Positions 1 to 8,991 of a DNA stretch of 64,000 nucleotides are shown here, piece after piece. The stretch's first letter is position 1, and every line of letters starts with the position of its first letter. Location: assembly GCA_934202965.1 (NCBI GenBank), contig CAKPYN010000012.1, positions 1 through 64,000 on the forward strand, given 5' to 3'. This DNA comes from an uncultured Megasphaera sp. Its GTDB lineage: Bacteria > Bacillota > Negativicutes > Veillonellales > Megasphaeraceae. The notes under the pieces were generated by a model, which searched no databases, was not told where the DNA came from, and was given only the letters and a program-made list of their open reading frames with translations. Position numbers and translations under genes: made by a program.

Positions 1-88
1 CTTACGTAAATTCGCCATACCCGCCTTCATCCCCCACCTAAGAGGTGGAGGACTTCTGGCGGATTAGGTTAAATAAATTATATTGCTT
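1..88. mobile_element. IS200/IS605-type element end (partial)
   Basis: A short imperfect hairpin (CCCCCACCT / AGGTGGAGG around 33-53), followed by an AT-rich stretch, resembles the subterminal palindromes at the ends of IS200/IS605 (TnpA/TnpB) elements. It abuts the point where the sugar permease reading frame on the minus strand loses family resemblance, near 85-95. No transposase lies inside the window, so the body of the element, if present, is to the left. The assignment rests on palindrome appearance and the truncation only. Confidence 0.5.
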
Positions 89-549
89 AAGGCCCACGTT
101 TTCGATGACCATCGCGGCGACGCCAATCCAAAGAGTTGTAAAATTTCATGAATCGGTCCAGCTATGGGATTATAAATCCATAAAAATAAAATACTGGCTA
201 CAGCCAAGCTAAGCAAGGATGGCAAAAACAACAAGAACCGATATACCTTTCTTCCATGCTGCAGCATATGTGCCATAATATAGGAATAGATATAGGGTAA
301 AACAAAATTAAACACGAGCAAAAACAAAATAAACAATAGGGTATTGCCCAATACTTGATACGATTCACGGCTTTGCAGCACAGCTGCATAATTCGCTAAC
401 CCAACAAATTTCAAATTAGGGCTGACCATATTCCACGAAAAAAAGCTTAACGCTGTATTCACTAAGAGCGGCCAATAGTAAAAAACGATAAAAACAAGAG
501 CTGCCGGCACAAACAGCAGCACGCCCTTTCGAGATAAAGGACTCATCAT
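64..549 (-). pseudogene. Truncated sugar ABC transporter permease (MalF/UgpA type)
   Basis: This is the N-terminal half of a binding-protein-dependent ABC sugar permease. Three hydrophobic segments are visible, at about residues 9-37, 69-96 and 105-128, in the order usual for the first permease subunit of carbohydrate ABC systems. The frame gives 161 residues where the family usually has about 290, and the EAA loop that docks the ATPase is missing. The last residues, ending in IIYLT, do not fit the family and are encoded by the adjoining IS200/IS605-like end, so the gene was probably cut by an insertion. It lies 82 bp downstream of the binding-protein gene in the same direction and was presumably its operon partner. 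The transporter is unlikely to work unless other permeases are supplied elsewhere. Confidence 0.8.
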
Positions 550-631
550 CCATCACAACCTTTCTAAAGCAAAACGAACAGGAAAGCGCATTTGCTGATT
601 CCTGCCCGCTTTACAATTACCCTGTTATGTC

Positions 632-1939
632 TTAGTTTAATAAGCCGTCAATTTTCACAGCCGCTTCGTGCAGTGCGTCCGTAGCCGATTTACTGCCGTT
701 AAGGACGACGTCACGCATATCAATGAGAACTTGTTCCGCTTGCAGGCCGTTTTGGCCGGGGAAGCTGACCCACGGCGTTACATTAGGAAGCATTTCCATC
801 GCTTTGCGGACATTTTCATTTTCATCCATTAACTTTTTATATGCTCCTTCTTTATCCATGCCTTTGCGTGGTGGTAAGTATCCTGTGCCAGTATCCCATT
901 TGGTCAAACTTTCAGCAGATTCCAAATATTTGACAAATTCAGCAGCTGCTTTCTGTTTGTCCTTATCTTTAGAAAGAATCATAAGGAAGTTGCCACCTGC
1001 CGGAACTTTGACCGGTTTGCCGTCAAAAGCCGGGAAGGATGTCGTACTTACTTTAAACTGGGAACTCTTTTCGAAGTTAGCCCGTTTGCCAATCGTCGTG
1101 CAAACCATTGCCAATTTGCCTGATGTAAATGCCTGGAATCCTTCCTCATTAGTTGCATGTAACCCGATGCCGTCTTTGACCATATCCGCAATGAATTGAT
1201 ATCCTTCTGCGGCTTCCGGTGTATCAAATCCGGCTTTCCATTTACCGTTTTCCTTTTTCAGCATCGTACCGCCGTTGGATTCGACGAGAGCCTGATTCGT
1301 CCATGTATCTGCATATTCCTGCATGAAGAATGCTGGCTGACCTGTTTTATCTTTTATTTGCTGTGCATACTGACGAACTTCGTTCCACGTTTTAGGTGGT
1401 TTATTCGGATCGAGTCCGGCCGCTTTAAAAATATCCGGATTATAATATAGTACCGGTACTGATAAGGAGTACGGCAGTCCGACTTGTTTGCCGTCTGCAG
1501 TCTGTGCTAATTTCGCTATGTTGGGTTCAAAGGTATTGGCAACAAAATCCGGATCTCCTGCATCAGCAAAGATTTTATTAATATCTTCATGCTGAAAATT
1601 TTCATCGGCATAACACAAGAAATCCCAGCCCATCTGTACAACATCCGGTGTTTGACCAGATGCCACAACAGCCTGTAAATTTTGAGTCAGTCCTTTATAC
1701 ATATCAGGATTAAATTTTTCTTTGACTTTAATATTAGGATGGCTTTTATTAAAGTCATCGACTAATTCCCGAACCGTCTTGCCGCCAAAACTGTCCGATG
1801 CGACATGCCAGTATTCAATTTCTATGGCTTTACCGTTATCACCAGAACTGCCTGCATTGCCGGAACCGCCACAGCCAGTTAAACTGACTGCTGTCATCAC
1901 ACCTACTGTTGCACAAAGCAACACCTTTTTCCAATTCAT
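632..1939 (-). CDS. ABC transporter sugar-binding lipoprotein (family 1 solute-binding protein, UgpB-like)
   Basis: Extracytoplasmic solute-binding protein of 435 residues for a carbohydrate or glycerol-3-phosphate type ABC importer. The start at 1939 was chosen because it gives a lipoprotein signal peptide ending in the lipobox L-T-G-C at residues 20-23, and it follows a good ribosome binding site (CTAGGAGGAA). A longer open frame upstream has no such signal. The mature part has the usual cluster A/family 1 pattern, including EYWH near the start of the mature chain and an aromatic-rich ligand cleft. The permease gene follows in the same direction but is truncated, so this binding protein may be orphaned. 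The substrate cannot be read from the sequence. Confidence 0.88.
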   Translation of the reverse strand: MNWKKVLLCATVGVMTAVSLTGCGGSGNAGSSGDNGKAIEIEYWHVASDSFGGKTVRELVDDFNKSHPNIKVKEKFNPDMYKGLTQNLQAVVASGQTPDVVQMGWDFLCYADENFQHEDINKIFADAGDPDFVANTFEPNIAKLAQTADGKQVGLPYSLSVPVLYYNPDIFKAAGLDPNKPPKTWNEVRQYAQQIKDKTGQPAFFMQEYADTWTNQALVESNGGTMLKKENGKWKAGFDTPEAAEGYQFIADMVKDGIGLHATNEEGFQAFTSGKLAMVCTTIGKRANFEKSSQFKVSTTSFPAFDGKPVKVPAGGNFLMILSKDKDKQKAAAEFVKYLESAESLTKWDTGTGYLPPRKGMDKEGAYKKLMDENENVRKAMEMLPNVTPWVSFPGQNGLQAEQVLIDMRDVVLNGSKSATDALHEAAVKIDGLLN

Positions 1940-2078
1940 ACCGAAATTCCTCCTAGTAGTCACTTTCTTGTACATATACCAATTTATCCATACAAGAATT
2001 TTTCTTTCTATACCTATAGTACGGGATAGGTGTAAAGAACAAGTAGATAAATTACGATATTTTGGTAAAATTTTTATA

Positions 2079-2123
2079 TAAAAAAACGTATTGCACAGAA
2101 ATATTCTGTACAATACGTTTTTT
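2079..2123 (-). terminator. Terminator of the murA-mreB-S55 gene cluster (possibly bidirectional)
   Basis: A 13-bp stem (AAAAAACGTATTG with its complement) is flanked by A and T runs on both sides. It lies just 3' of the S55 protease stop codon and upstream of the promoter region of the sugar-binding protein gene. Confidence 0.85.
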
Positions 2124-2129
2124 CATTGT

Positions 2130-4109
2130 TTATTCAAATTGTGAGTCCAAAGAAATGGCGCGAATAGTTTTATCTGCTGAAAAAACTGCTTCTTCTTTGC
2201 GTTCTTTTTTCTCGCCGCCCTTAGCATCTTGTTTTACTAAATCTGCATTCTGCGTTACTTCTTCTGCTTCGTCACTGATAACAGCCTTAGCTTCATTGAG
2301 CTGATGATTTTTATTCAAATAGGCCTCTCGTTTTTCCGGCGAAACAACTTTAATGGTAATCTGTCCGTCTCCTTTAACGATATACGGCGTTGTAATAGAA
2401 GATTTAGCGTCTTTCTTGGCGTCTTCATTTAACGTATGCTTATTCGGTTTGAGGATATCCTTAGTATCCGTATCCGGTTCCTTACCGCGAATCTTAACTT
2501 TCTTCGTTTTCGCATTACTGTCATTAATCATGCTGACGTTTTGATCTAAGATTTCAATAACCAAATCATTATTGGCATCTTCTCCTTCGATTTCTTTTTT
2601 CAACTCAGCAAAATCTTTATAATGACGCAACCGTTCTAAGATTTCATCTGTCAAATTATACCGCTGCTTTTCAATTAAGTACGGCAATGGAATTACGCCG
2701 CCGCCGCGAACTTCCAATACCATATTGCCCAACGGTTGGTTTTGGGGCACTGTAAAGCTCATTGTCTTAACTTCGTCTACACCATGGTATGGATGCAGCT
2801 TAATTTTGAAATACACCGTATCTCCCGGGCTGACAACAACCGGAGCCGCTGTAGCATCTATAATACGGGCGGCTTTTTTAGCCTGTGTCACACCGACAGC
2901 CATATTGATATCCAGCACAGGGTAATCAATAAATTCATTATGCTTCAGTATGTCCAACACATTATATAATTCATCAATGCTTTTTTCATTGATGTTATCT
3001 TCTGAATAATACATATTGTGCCGTGTAATATCTTTATCTCTGCCGTTAGAAGACCGAATGGTATACGTAAGCGTTGCCGTGCCACCGCCGCTGCGATCAA
3101 TCGTTTTATTAATCGTATTATATACAGTAGTTGCCGCCAACACAGGCGTCAGTTCATTATCCTCTACAATTTTTACTCGTTTAGTCATATCCGCACCCGT
3201 ATCGGTATCACGGGCTTTTATCACTACTGGTATACCCGGTGCTAAATAATTATATCGCCCTGCAATGCCGGCACCGCGGTCTTGGCTGATTTTTCCTACT
3301 TCCGCTCCAATAGAGCCGAGCTTAAAGGAACTAGACATATTGTTGACTACCGTAAAAATATAAGCATTATGCATAAAATAATTCATACTGCCTTTTTTTA
3401 AAAAAGGATGTCCAAATGCGACAATGCGATCGCCATCAACATAGGTAACTGTCCCTATGGCCCCCATGGTCATATCACCATTTACTAACGACGCTGCTAC
3501 CGAACTGCCTGCTTCTAGCGGCTGTGCTGTCTCATCAGTAGACGCCGATGCTGTATCAACAGGCGTAAAATGATATTGTGGCAATTTAGACTGCATCCAA
3601 GCCGTAGACAAGGAATCAAATCCACCCATCATTAGTGGTGTCGCAATCGGCACTAAAGAAGATTCTCTGGCATTAAAAGGGCGAATTTCTTCCTTTGCCG
3701 GTACATTCCACAATTTAATCATATCCCCAATAGGCGTAATCATACCTAGATTAGACCGTGTAAATCCCCAGCCGTATGCAATGGCTCCAACCAGCTTTCC
3801 ATCAATATATACGGGGCTGCCGCTCATTCCTTGAGCAATGCCGCCGGTTTTGTCAATCAGAGGACACGAAAAATCAGCTAAAATCAAATCTCCTGCTGGT
3901 CCTTGATTTTTCATGACTCCTAGAATTTTAACTGGGAATGTTTCAATTTCATTTCCATGTATGACTGTTTTTGCATACCCTGTCATGCCTTCTTGAATAT
4001 CACTGACATTCATAAATTCTTGAGCAAACGTCGTTATGGTCATGACACAGCAAACAGCTGTTAAACAAGTACGCACGGCTATATGCCGTAATGTATGCAG
4101 TTTACCCAT
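2130..4109 (-). CDS. SpoIVB-type (S55) serine peptidase domain protein, secreted
   Basis: Exported protein of 659 residues with a SpoIVB/S55 peptidase-like domain. A hydrophobic N-terminal segment (about residues 10-30) looks like a signal peptide. The Ser-containing motif G-M-S-G-S-P is near residue 95 and a GHPF motif near 235; these resemble the S55 serine and histidine regions, but their order is reversed relative to sporulation protease SpoIVB. The C-terminal third is charged and Lys/Glu-rich. The gene follows the small lipoyl-like gene by 12 bp and ends in a terminator, closing the murA-mreB cluster. ATG at 4109 was chosen; an in-frame TTG at 4112 is possible. Nothing else in the window points to sporulation, so an envelope role is more likely. 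The true substrate and even peptidase activity are unproven. Confidence 0.75.
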   Translation of the reverse strand: MGKLHTLRHIAVRTCLTAVCCVMTITTFAQEFMNVSDIQEGMTGYAKTVIHGNEIETFPVKILGVMKNQGPAGDLILADFSCPLIDKTGGIAQGMSGSPVYIDGKLVGAIAYGWGFTRSNLGMITPIGDMIKLWNVPAKEEIRPFNARESSLVPIATPLMMGGFDSLSTAWMQSKLPQYHFTPVDTASASTDETAQPLEAGSSVAASLVNGDMTMGAIGTVTYVDGDRIVAFGHPFLKKGSMNYFMHNAYIFTVVNNMSSSFKLGSIGAEVGKISQDRGAGIAGRYNYLAPGIPVVIKARDTDTGADMTKRVKIVEDNELTPVLAATTVYNTINKTIDRSGGGTATLTYTIRSSNGRDKDITRHNMYYSEDNINEKSIDELYNVLDILKHNEFIDYPVLDINMAVGVTQAKKAARIIDATAAPVVVSPGDTVYFKIKLHPYHGVDEVKTMSFTVPQNQPLGNMVLEVRGGGVIPLPYLIEKQRYNLTDEILERLRHYKDFAELKKEIEGEDANNDLVIEILDQNVSMINDSNAKTKKVKIRGKEPDTDTKDILKPNKHTLNEDAKKDAKSSITTPYIVKGDGQITIKVVSPEKREAYLNKNHQLNEAKAVISDEAEEVTQNADLVKQDAKGGEKKERKEEAVFSADKTIRAISLDSQFE

Positions 4110-4121
4110 CAATTCATTCCT

Positions 4122-4412
4122 CTACTTCTCTTCAACTACCAAAACGACTGTGCCCTGTTGTACTTGCGTACCCGGATAAACCAATACATTTTTAACAATT
4201 CCATCTGTATTAGCACGTACAGCCGGCATAGGGCCTGCCAGCGATTGAACGGTCATCAGGACATCACCCGCTTTAACAGGAGTACCTGCCGAGGAAACGC
4301 TGACTACATTACCGCTTAACACCGTCTCATACGATACATCTGCTGCAAATACAGTAGATATCATTGTGAAGGTAACAGCTAATACTGCCAATATATACCG
4401 TAATTTTTTCAT
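4122..4412 (-). CDS. Small exported lipoyl/biotinyl-like domain protein
   Basis: A 96-residue protein with a signal peptide (MKKL start, hydrophobic core, A-x-A cleavage near residue 23) followed by one beta-rich domain resembling the biotinyl/lipoyl or HlyD barrel-sandwich fold (glycines in V-K-A-G-D-V-L and P-G-T-Q-V-Q-Q-G). The M-K-M lysine that carries biotin or lipoate is absent; L-A-G-P-M is found where a loop would be. A cofactor-carrying role is therefore unlikely. The start at 4412 has a strong AAAGGAGG site. It sits between mreB and the S55 protease and is probably co-transcribed with both. Function unknown; it may be an envelope adaptor or a partner of the S55 protein. Confidence 0.7.
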   Translation of the reverse strand: MKKLRYILAVLAVTFTMISTVFAADVSYETVLSGNVVSVSSAGTPVKAGDVLMTVQSLAGPMPAVRANTDGIVKNVLVYPGTQVQQGTVVLVVEEK

Positions 4413-4434
4413 CACGCTTCCTCCTTTGTGATCG

Positions 4435-5532
4435 TTATACATCATCAAAACTATCTTTTAACCGATCCATTTCCCGTAATGATTTTCCTGCTCCATTCGC
4501 TACACATAGTAATGGCTCATCACATAAATAGGCGGCCATTCCTGTTGTACGGGATATGAGTTGGTCAAACCCATCTAAAAGCAGACCGCCGCCAGTCAGT
4601 ACAATGCCGTGATCGGCAATGTCAGCAGCTAATTCCGGCGGTGTTTTTTCCAAAATAGAAACAATCGTCCGCAGCACCGTTTGAATCGGTTCTTCCAATG
4701 CTTTCCGAATTTCTTGTGAATCTATATCTATAATCGTCGGCAGTCCTGTTTCCAAGCTTCTTCCTCGTACATCAGCTGTTAAACTGCGACCATCGGAAAG
4801 GGCCGTGCCAATTAACTTTTTCAGTTCTTCTGCTGTATGGCGGCCAATCGTTACATGCTTAATTTTTTCCAAATACGTAATAATTGCCTCATCAAAGGTA
4901 TTACTGCCGATACGCAGGGATTCGCTGATAACAATTCCGCTTAAACTGAGTACGGCCACATCCGTCGTGCCGCCGCCCATATCGACAACCATGGAGCCAT
5001 TCGAGCTGGCAATATCCAATCCTGCCCCAATCGCCGCTGCCAAGGGTTCTTCCATAACGACCGTTTTTCGTGCGCCCGCCTGCATAGCTGCTTCCATCAC
5101 AGCCCGCCGTTCAACATTGGTGACGCTTGACGGTACGCAAATAATAACGCGTGGCTTAAAAAACAAAGCATTGCCTATGGCTTTGCGGATAAAGTACCGC
5201 AGCATATATTCCGTCGCATCATAATCGGCAATTACGCCGTTCTGCATGGGATGGTATGCATCAATATGTTCCGGTGTTCGTTCCAGCATGGCATGCGCTT
5301 CTTTGCCAATCGCAATGACTTTATTCGTATTTTTATCGACAGCAATCACAGCCGGTTCATTGACGACAATTCCTCGTTTTTTGACATAGACGATAATGTT
5401 TGCCGTCCCTAAATCAATGGCAATGTCACTGCCCAGCCAATTTGCCAGAAAAAAAGAATGAGATTTTTTCGTATGCCGTTCTTTTTTCTTAGTTTTCTTC
5501 TTCGTCAATATTGACCCGAACAATGTCAGCAC
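4435..5532 (-). CDS. mreB: Rod shape-determining protein MreB/Mbl family
   Basis: Actin-like cell-shape ATPase that guides lateral wall synthesis from the inner face of the membrane. The phosphate 1 motif D-I-A-I-D-L-G-T-A-N is near residue 34, phosphate 2 V-V-D-M-G-G-G-T-T-D near 180 and the adenosine motif L-T-G-G-G near 315. At 365 residues it is slightly long because of a Lys-rich N-terminal tail. The GTG start at 5532 overlaps the end of murA by 44 bp; a TTG at 5508 would shorten the tail, so the start is uncertain. Pairing of murA with an mbl-type gene is common in Firmicutes. It is probably co-transcribed with murA and the two envelope genes after it. Confidence 0.88.
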   Translation of the reverse strand: MLTLFGSILTKKKTKKKERHTKKSHSFFLANWLGSDIAIDLGTANIIVYVKKRGIVVNEPAVIAVDKNTNKVIAIGKEAHAMLERTPEHIDAYHPMQNGVIADYDATEYMLRYFIRKAIGNALFFKPRVIICVPSSVTNVERRAVMEAAMQAGARKTVVMEEPLAAAIGAGLDIASSNGSMVVDMGGGTTDVAVLSLSGIVISESLRIGSNTFDEAIITYLEKIKHVTIGRHTAEELKKLIGTALSDGRSLTADVRGRSLETGLPTIIDIDSQEIRKALEEPIQTVLRTIVSILEKTPPELAADIADHGIVLTGGGLLLDGFDQLISRTTGMAAYLCDEPLLCVANGAGKSLREMDRLKDSFDDV

Positions 5533-6763
5533 CTAGCCTTTGCAATTTTAATACGAGATTATCATAGCCGCGGTCAATGTGATACAAATAGCCGACCCGC
5601 GTTTCGCCTTCAGCGACAAGACCTGCCATGACCAGTGCCGCACCGGCACGAAGGTCTGTCGCATTGACATCGGCCCCTTTCAGCTTAGGAACCCCTTCCA
5701 CGATGGCACTCCGGCCTTCAATGCGGATTTTAGCGCCCATCCGCTTAAATTCATCGACATGCATGAAGCGGTTTTCAAATACGGTTTCAGTAATAACGCT
5801 CGTGCCTTCACAAATCGTCGTCAAGGCCATAAACTGCGCCTGCATATCAGTCGGGAAGCCCGGATACGGCAATGTCTTAATATCTGCCGGTTTAAGCGGT
5901 TTATGCCCAATAACGCGTATGCCGTCTATTTCTTCCTGTACTTCAGCGCCTACTTCTTTCAATTTGGCAATGAGCGGCTTCAAATGTTCTGACAGCGCAT
6001 TTTCAACAAATACATTGCCCTGCGTCATAGCTGCGCCGACCATAAACGTGCCGGCTTCAATACGGTCAGGAATAACGGAATGATTGGCACCGTGCAGTTC
6101 CTTTACGCCTTCAATGCGAATGACATTGGTCCCGGCGCCGCGGATATTGGCACCCATACTGTTGAGATAGGTAGCTAAGTCAACGATTTCCGGTTCTTCT
6201 GCTGCATTTTGCAGTACCGTTTTGCCTTCAGCCAATGATGCTGCCATTAAGATGTTTTCTGTCGCTCCGACACTTGGAAAATCAAGATAAATTTGGGCGC
6301 CTTTTAATCCATCAGGAACATGCGCTTCAATATCGCCATTTTCCAAATTAATAACGGCCCCCATGGCTTCAAACGCTTTTAAATGCAAATCAATCGGCCG
6401 AGCTCCAATAGAGCAGCCGCCAGGCAGTGAAATCTGTGCTTTTCCCTTCCGCGCCAGCAGCGGACCCATAACGAGAAAAGATGCCCGCATGCGGCGAACC
6501 AAATCATACGGCGCAGACGTAGAATCTAAATGACTTGCGTCAATTTCTAACACACCTTTTTGCGGATTTTCTATATGCACGCCAAGAGACTGAATAACAT
6601 CACAAACCGTGTGAACATCATCCAATTTCGGAATTTCTGTCAATGTGCTTTTTGTCGTTCCCAGCATGGATGCGACAATAATCGGCAGGACCGCATTTTT
6701 AGCCCCGCTGATACGAACCGTGCCCTGCAAGGGCTTTCCACCATGAATAACAAGTTTCTCCAA
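5489..6763 (-). CDS. murA: UDP-N-acetylglucosamine 1-carboxyvinyltransferase
   Basis: Transfers enolpyruvate from PEP to UDP-GlcNAc, the first committed step of peptidoglycan synthesis, in the cytoplasm. The full 424 residues are present. The N-terminal substrate loop with S-G-A-K-N-A is at 19-24, and the PEP-binding/fosfomycin-reactive cysteine is C117 in L-P-G-G-C-S-I-G-A-R. Both inside-out alpha/beta domains are recognisable. The start has a typical upstream AGGAGGCACC site. It is the first gene of a minus-strand cluster with mreB, the lipoyl-like gene and the S55 protease. Confidence 0.96.
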   Translation of the reverse strand: MEKLVIHGGKPLQGTVRISGAKNAVLPIIVASMLGTTKSTLTEIPKLDDVHTVCDVIQSLGVHIENPQKGVLEIDASHLDSTSAPYDLVRRMRASFLVMGPLLARKGKAQISLPGGCSIGARPIDLHLKAFEAMGAVINLENGDIEAHVPDGLKGAQIYLDFPSVGATENILMAASLAEGKTVLQNAAEEPEIVDLATYLNSMGANIRGAGTNVIRIEGVKELHGANHSVIPDRIEAGTFMVGAAMTQGNVFVENALSEHLKPLIAKLKEVGAEVQEEIDGIRVIGHKPLKPADIKTLPYPGFPTDMQAQFMALTTICEGTSVITETVFENRFMHVDEFKRMGAKIRIEGRSAIVEGVPKLKGADVNATDLRAGAALVMAGLVAEGETRVGYLYHIDRGYDNLVLKLQRLGADIVRVNIDEEEN

Positions 6764-6918
6764 TTCTGGTGCCTCCTAATAAATTCGAGTAGTAGTTATG
6801 ATATATATAGCATAAAGCGAAAGACAAGGCCTACCTTGCCCATTGTTAGTATATTTACTATCAAGTCATTGTACCATAAAAGAAGAAAAACTAAAAGAGT
6901 ATACTAAAAAGAATATAT

Positions 6919-6948
6919 TAAAAAGACGTGCCTCAGCACGCCTTTTTA
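6919..6948 (-). terminator. Terminator after serS
   Basis: A stem of AAAAAG/CTTTTT plus CGTGC/GCACG with loop CTCA lies 34 bp past the serS stop and ends the serine operon before murA. Confidence 0.85.
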
Positions 6949-6981
6949 GTATAATTGCTATGTGATTCAAACAAGACACAT

Positions 6982-8268
6982 TTATTTTTGTTTAGTAATG
7001 ACATCGCAGCCCATATACGGACGGAGAACTTCCGGGATGACGACAGAACCGTCTGCCTGCTGGTAGTTTTCCAAAATAGCCGCAACCGTACGGCCTACAG
7101 CAAGACCTGAACCATTCAATGTATGAACGTATTCCGGTTTGGATTTCGTATCACGGCGGAAGCGGATGTTGGCACGGCGTGCCTGGAAATCTTCTGTATT
7201 GGAGCAGGAAGAAATTTCACGGTATTTGCCCTGTGCCGGGAACCATACTTCGACATCAAAGGTCTTGGCAGCAGAGAAGCCGATATCACCTGTGCAAAGG
7301 CAGACTACATGATACGGCAGGCCGAGTGCTTTCAAAATATCTTCAGCATTATTCGTCAATTTATCCAATTCATCATAACTGGTTTCCGGTGCTACATATT
7401 TGACCATTTCGACTTTGTGGAACTGATGCTGACGAATCAGGCCTCGTGTATCACGGCCGGCAGAACCGGCTTCAGCACGGAAACACGGCGTCATCGCCGT
7501 AAAGTATATCGGCAGTTTGGCACCGTCGATAATTTCGCCGCGGTAGTAGTTTGTAAGAGGAACTTCCGCTGTCGGAATCATATACATTTCTTCGCCTTCT
7601 ACATTCAGACGATACATGTCTTCATAAAATTTAGGCAGCTGGCCCGTGCCAGTCATGGAATCGCGATTGACAATATACGGCGGAATGACTTCTGTATAGC
7701 CGTCTTTCTGTGTATGCTGATCCAGCATGAAGTTGTATACGGCACGTTCCAAGCGGGCACCCAGGCCGATATAATAATAGAAGCGGGCACCGGTAACTTT
7801 AGCAGCCCGTTCTGCATCGAGGATACCCAATTTTTCGCCTACATCCCAATGATTGAGCGGCTGGAAATCAAACTTCGTCGGTTCGCCCCATTTGCGGACT
7901 TCCGGATTGTCGCTGTCATCATTGCCAATAGGAACAGAAGGATGGCACATGTTCGGAATCATCAGCTGCATAGCGAGCATGTCTTTTTCTACTTCTTTGA
8001 CTTCTTTATCCAGTACAGCAATATCACCGCCTAATTTTTTCATGGCAGCGATTTTTTCGTCTGCATTTTCTTTATTGCGTTTTAATTGGCTGATTTCCTG
8101 CGTTACGGTATTGCGTTCACTTTTCATGGCTTCTACTTTTTGCAGGAGTTCACGCCGTTTGCTGTCAAGCGCAACGAATTTATCTACGTCTACGTCTTTG
8201 GCATGACGATTTTTAATATTAGCTTTTACTTCTTCTGCATGTTCACGAATAAATTTGGTATCTAACAT
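6982..8268 (-). CDS. serS: Seryl-tRNA synthetase
   Basis: Class II aminoacyl-tRNA synthetase that charges tRNA-Ser. The 428 residues comprise the N-terminal antiparallel coiled-coil arm (about 30-100) that contacts the long variable arm of tRNA-Ser, followed by the catalytic core. Motif 2 (FRAEAGSAGRDTRG) is at about 270-283 and motif 3 (GLAVGRTVAAILEN) at about 390. It is the last gene of the serC-serA-phosphatase-serS group and is followed by a terminator. It can be transcribed from the serine T-box leader and perhaps also from a promoter in the 58-bp gap before it. Confidence 0.97.
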   Translation of the reverse strand: MLDTKFIREHAEEVKANIKNRHAKDVDVDKFVALDSKRRELLQKVEAMKSERNTVTQEISQLKRNKENADEKIAAMKKLGGDIAVLDKEVKEVEKDMLAMQLMIPNMCHPSVPIGNDDSDNPEVRKWGEPTKFDFQPLNHWDVGEKLGILDAERAAKVTGARFYYYIGLGARLERAVYNFMLDQHTQKDGYTEVIPPYIVNRDSMTGTGQLPKFYEDMYRLNVEGEEMYMIPTAEVPLTNYYRGEIIDGAKLPIYFTAMTPCFRAEAGSAGRDTRGLIRQHQFHKVEMVKYVAPETSYDELDKLTNNAEDILKALGLPYHVVCLCTGDIGFSAAKTFDVEVWFPAQGKYREISSCSNTEDFQARRANIRFRRDTKSKPEYVHTLNGSGLAVGRTVAAILENYQQADGSVVIPEVLRPYMGCDVITKQK

Positions 8269-8315
8269 GATTTTCTTCCTTCCTCAACAGTCTATTTTTA
8301 GATAAGCTACTATGT

Positions 8316-8345
8316 ATTATACTCTTTATAGTCCCTTTTGTTCAA
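8316..8345 (-). promoter_or_regulatory. Candidate internal promoter for serS
   Basis: On the minus strand, TTGAAC and TATAAT are separated by 18 bp, between the phosphatase and serS. It would let serS be expressed when the T-box leader terminates. Prediction from consensus only. Confidence 0.5.
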
Positions 8346-8970
8346 TACCACTGAACAAATACCCCATATGATTTGTAGAGTTGAGCAAGACCAAACGCCA
8401 TACACCGTTTTGGCATTCCAGTACATTAATACAGGTATTATCTTGTTTGATTTGCCAAAAATGGCTCATATCCATTCCCAAAACATCGCAAATAATTGCT
8501 TTATTGACCGCATCATGAGCTGCTACTAAGATCGTTTTTCCATCATACTTTTGCGCATATTCATCAAAAGCTGCACGGGCGCGGCGGCGGACATCTTCCA
8601 GCGATTCTCCGCCTTTGCCGGGCATCTGCACGAGATGCGGCTGCGTATGCCATTGGTGAAAGGCTTCCGGGTAGGCTGCTTCAATTTCATCAGCCAGTTT
8701 CCCTTCCCAGTCGCCGTGATTGATTTCCAGCAGCCTGTCATCTTTGGCAACGGGAATATGGTGGAGCTGGGCACAAAACGAGCACGTCATATACGACCGT
8801 TCCAACGGGCTGGAAATCGCCACATCAATCGGCGTATCCTTCAGTCCTTCTGCTACTAAGTGTCCCTGCTGCAGGCCTCGTTCGCTCAAATGGGTATCTT
8901 CCTGTCCCTGATAGCGTCCTTCTATATTCCACTGTGTTTCGCCGTGGCGAATGAGTATAATCCGTACCAT
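8326..8970 (-). CDS. Histidine phosphatase family protein, candidate phosphoserine phosphatase
   Basis: Member of the phosphoglycerate mutase-like histidine phosphatase superfamily, 214 residues. The phospho-acceptor motif L-I-R-H-G-E is at 6-11 with catalytic H9. The second histidine lies in V-A-A-H-D-A-V-N near residue 154, and an Arg in S-P-L-E-R-S near 58 and a Glu in E-I-N-H-G-D-W-E near 84 complete the usual pocket. Sequence alone cannot separate cofactor-dependent mutase, alpha-ribazole phosphatase (CobC) and metal-independent phosphoserine phosphatase. Its position, 22 bp after serA and between serA and serS in a serine T-box operon, argues for phosphoserine phosphatase, the missing third step of serine synthesis. 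This function is inferred, not shown. Confidence 0.85.
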   Translation of the reverse strand: MVRIILIRHGETQWNIEGRYQGQEDTHLSERGLQQGHLVAEGLKDTPIDVAISSPLERSYMTCSFCAQLHHIPVAKDDRLLEINHGDWEGKLADEIEAAYPEAFHQWHTQPHLVQMPGKGGESLEDVRRRARAAFDEYAQKYDGKTILVAAHDAVNKAIICDVLGMDMSHFWQIKQDNTCINVLECQNGVWRLVLLNSTNHMGYLFSGIEQKGL

Positions 8971-8991
8971 CGTTACCTCCTGTTAGTCAAT

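Noticed and set aside
2130..4109. Sporulation protease SpoIVB as sign of a spore former
   Set aside because: Motif order and length differ from SpoIVB, and no other sporulation gene is seen.
8326..8970. CobC (alpha-ribazole phosphatase) for B12 synthesis
   Set aside because: Possible by family, but no cobalamin genes are near and the gene is inside a serine operon.
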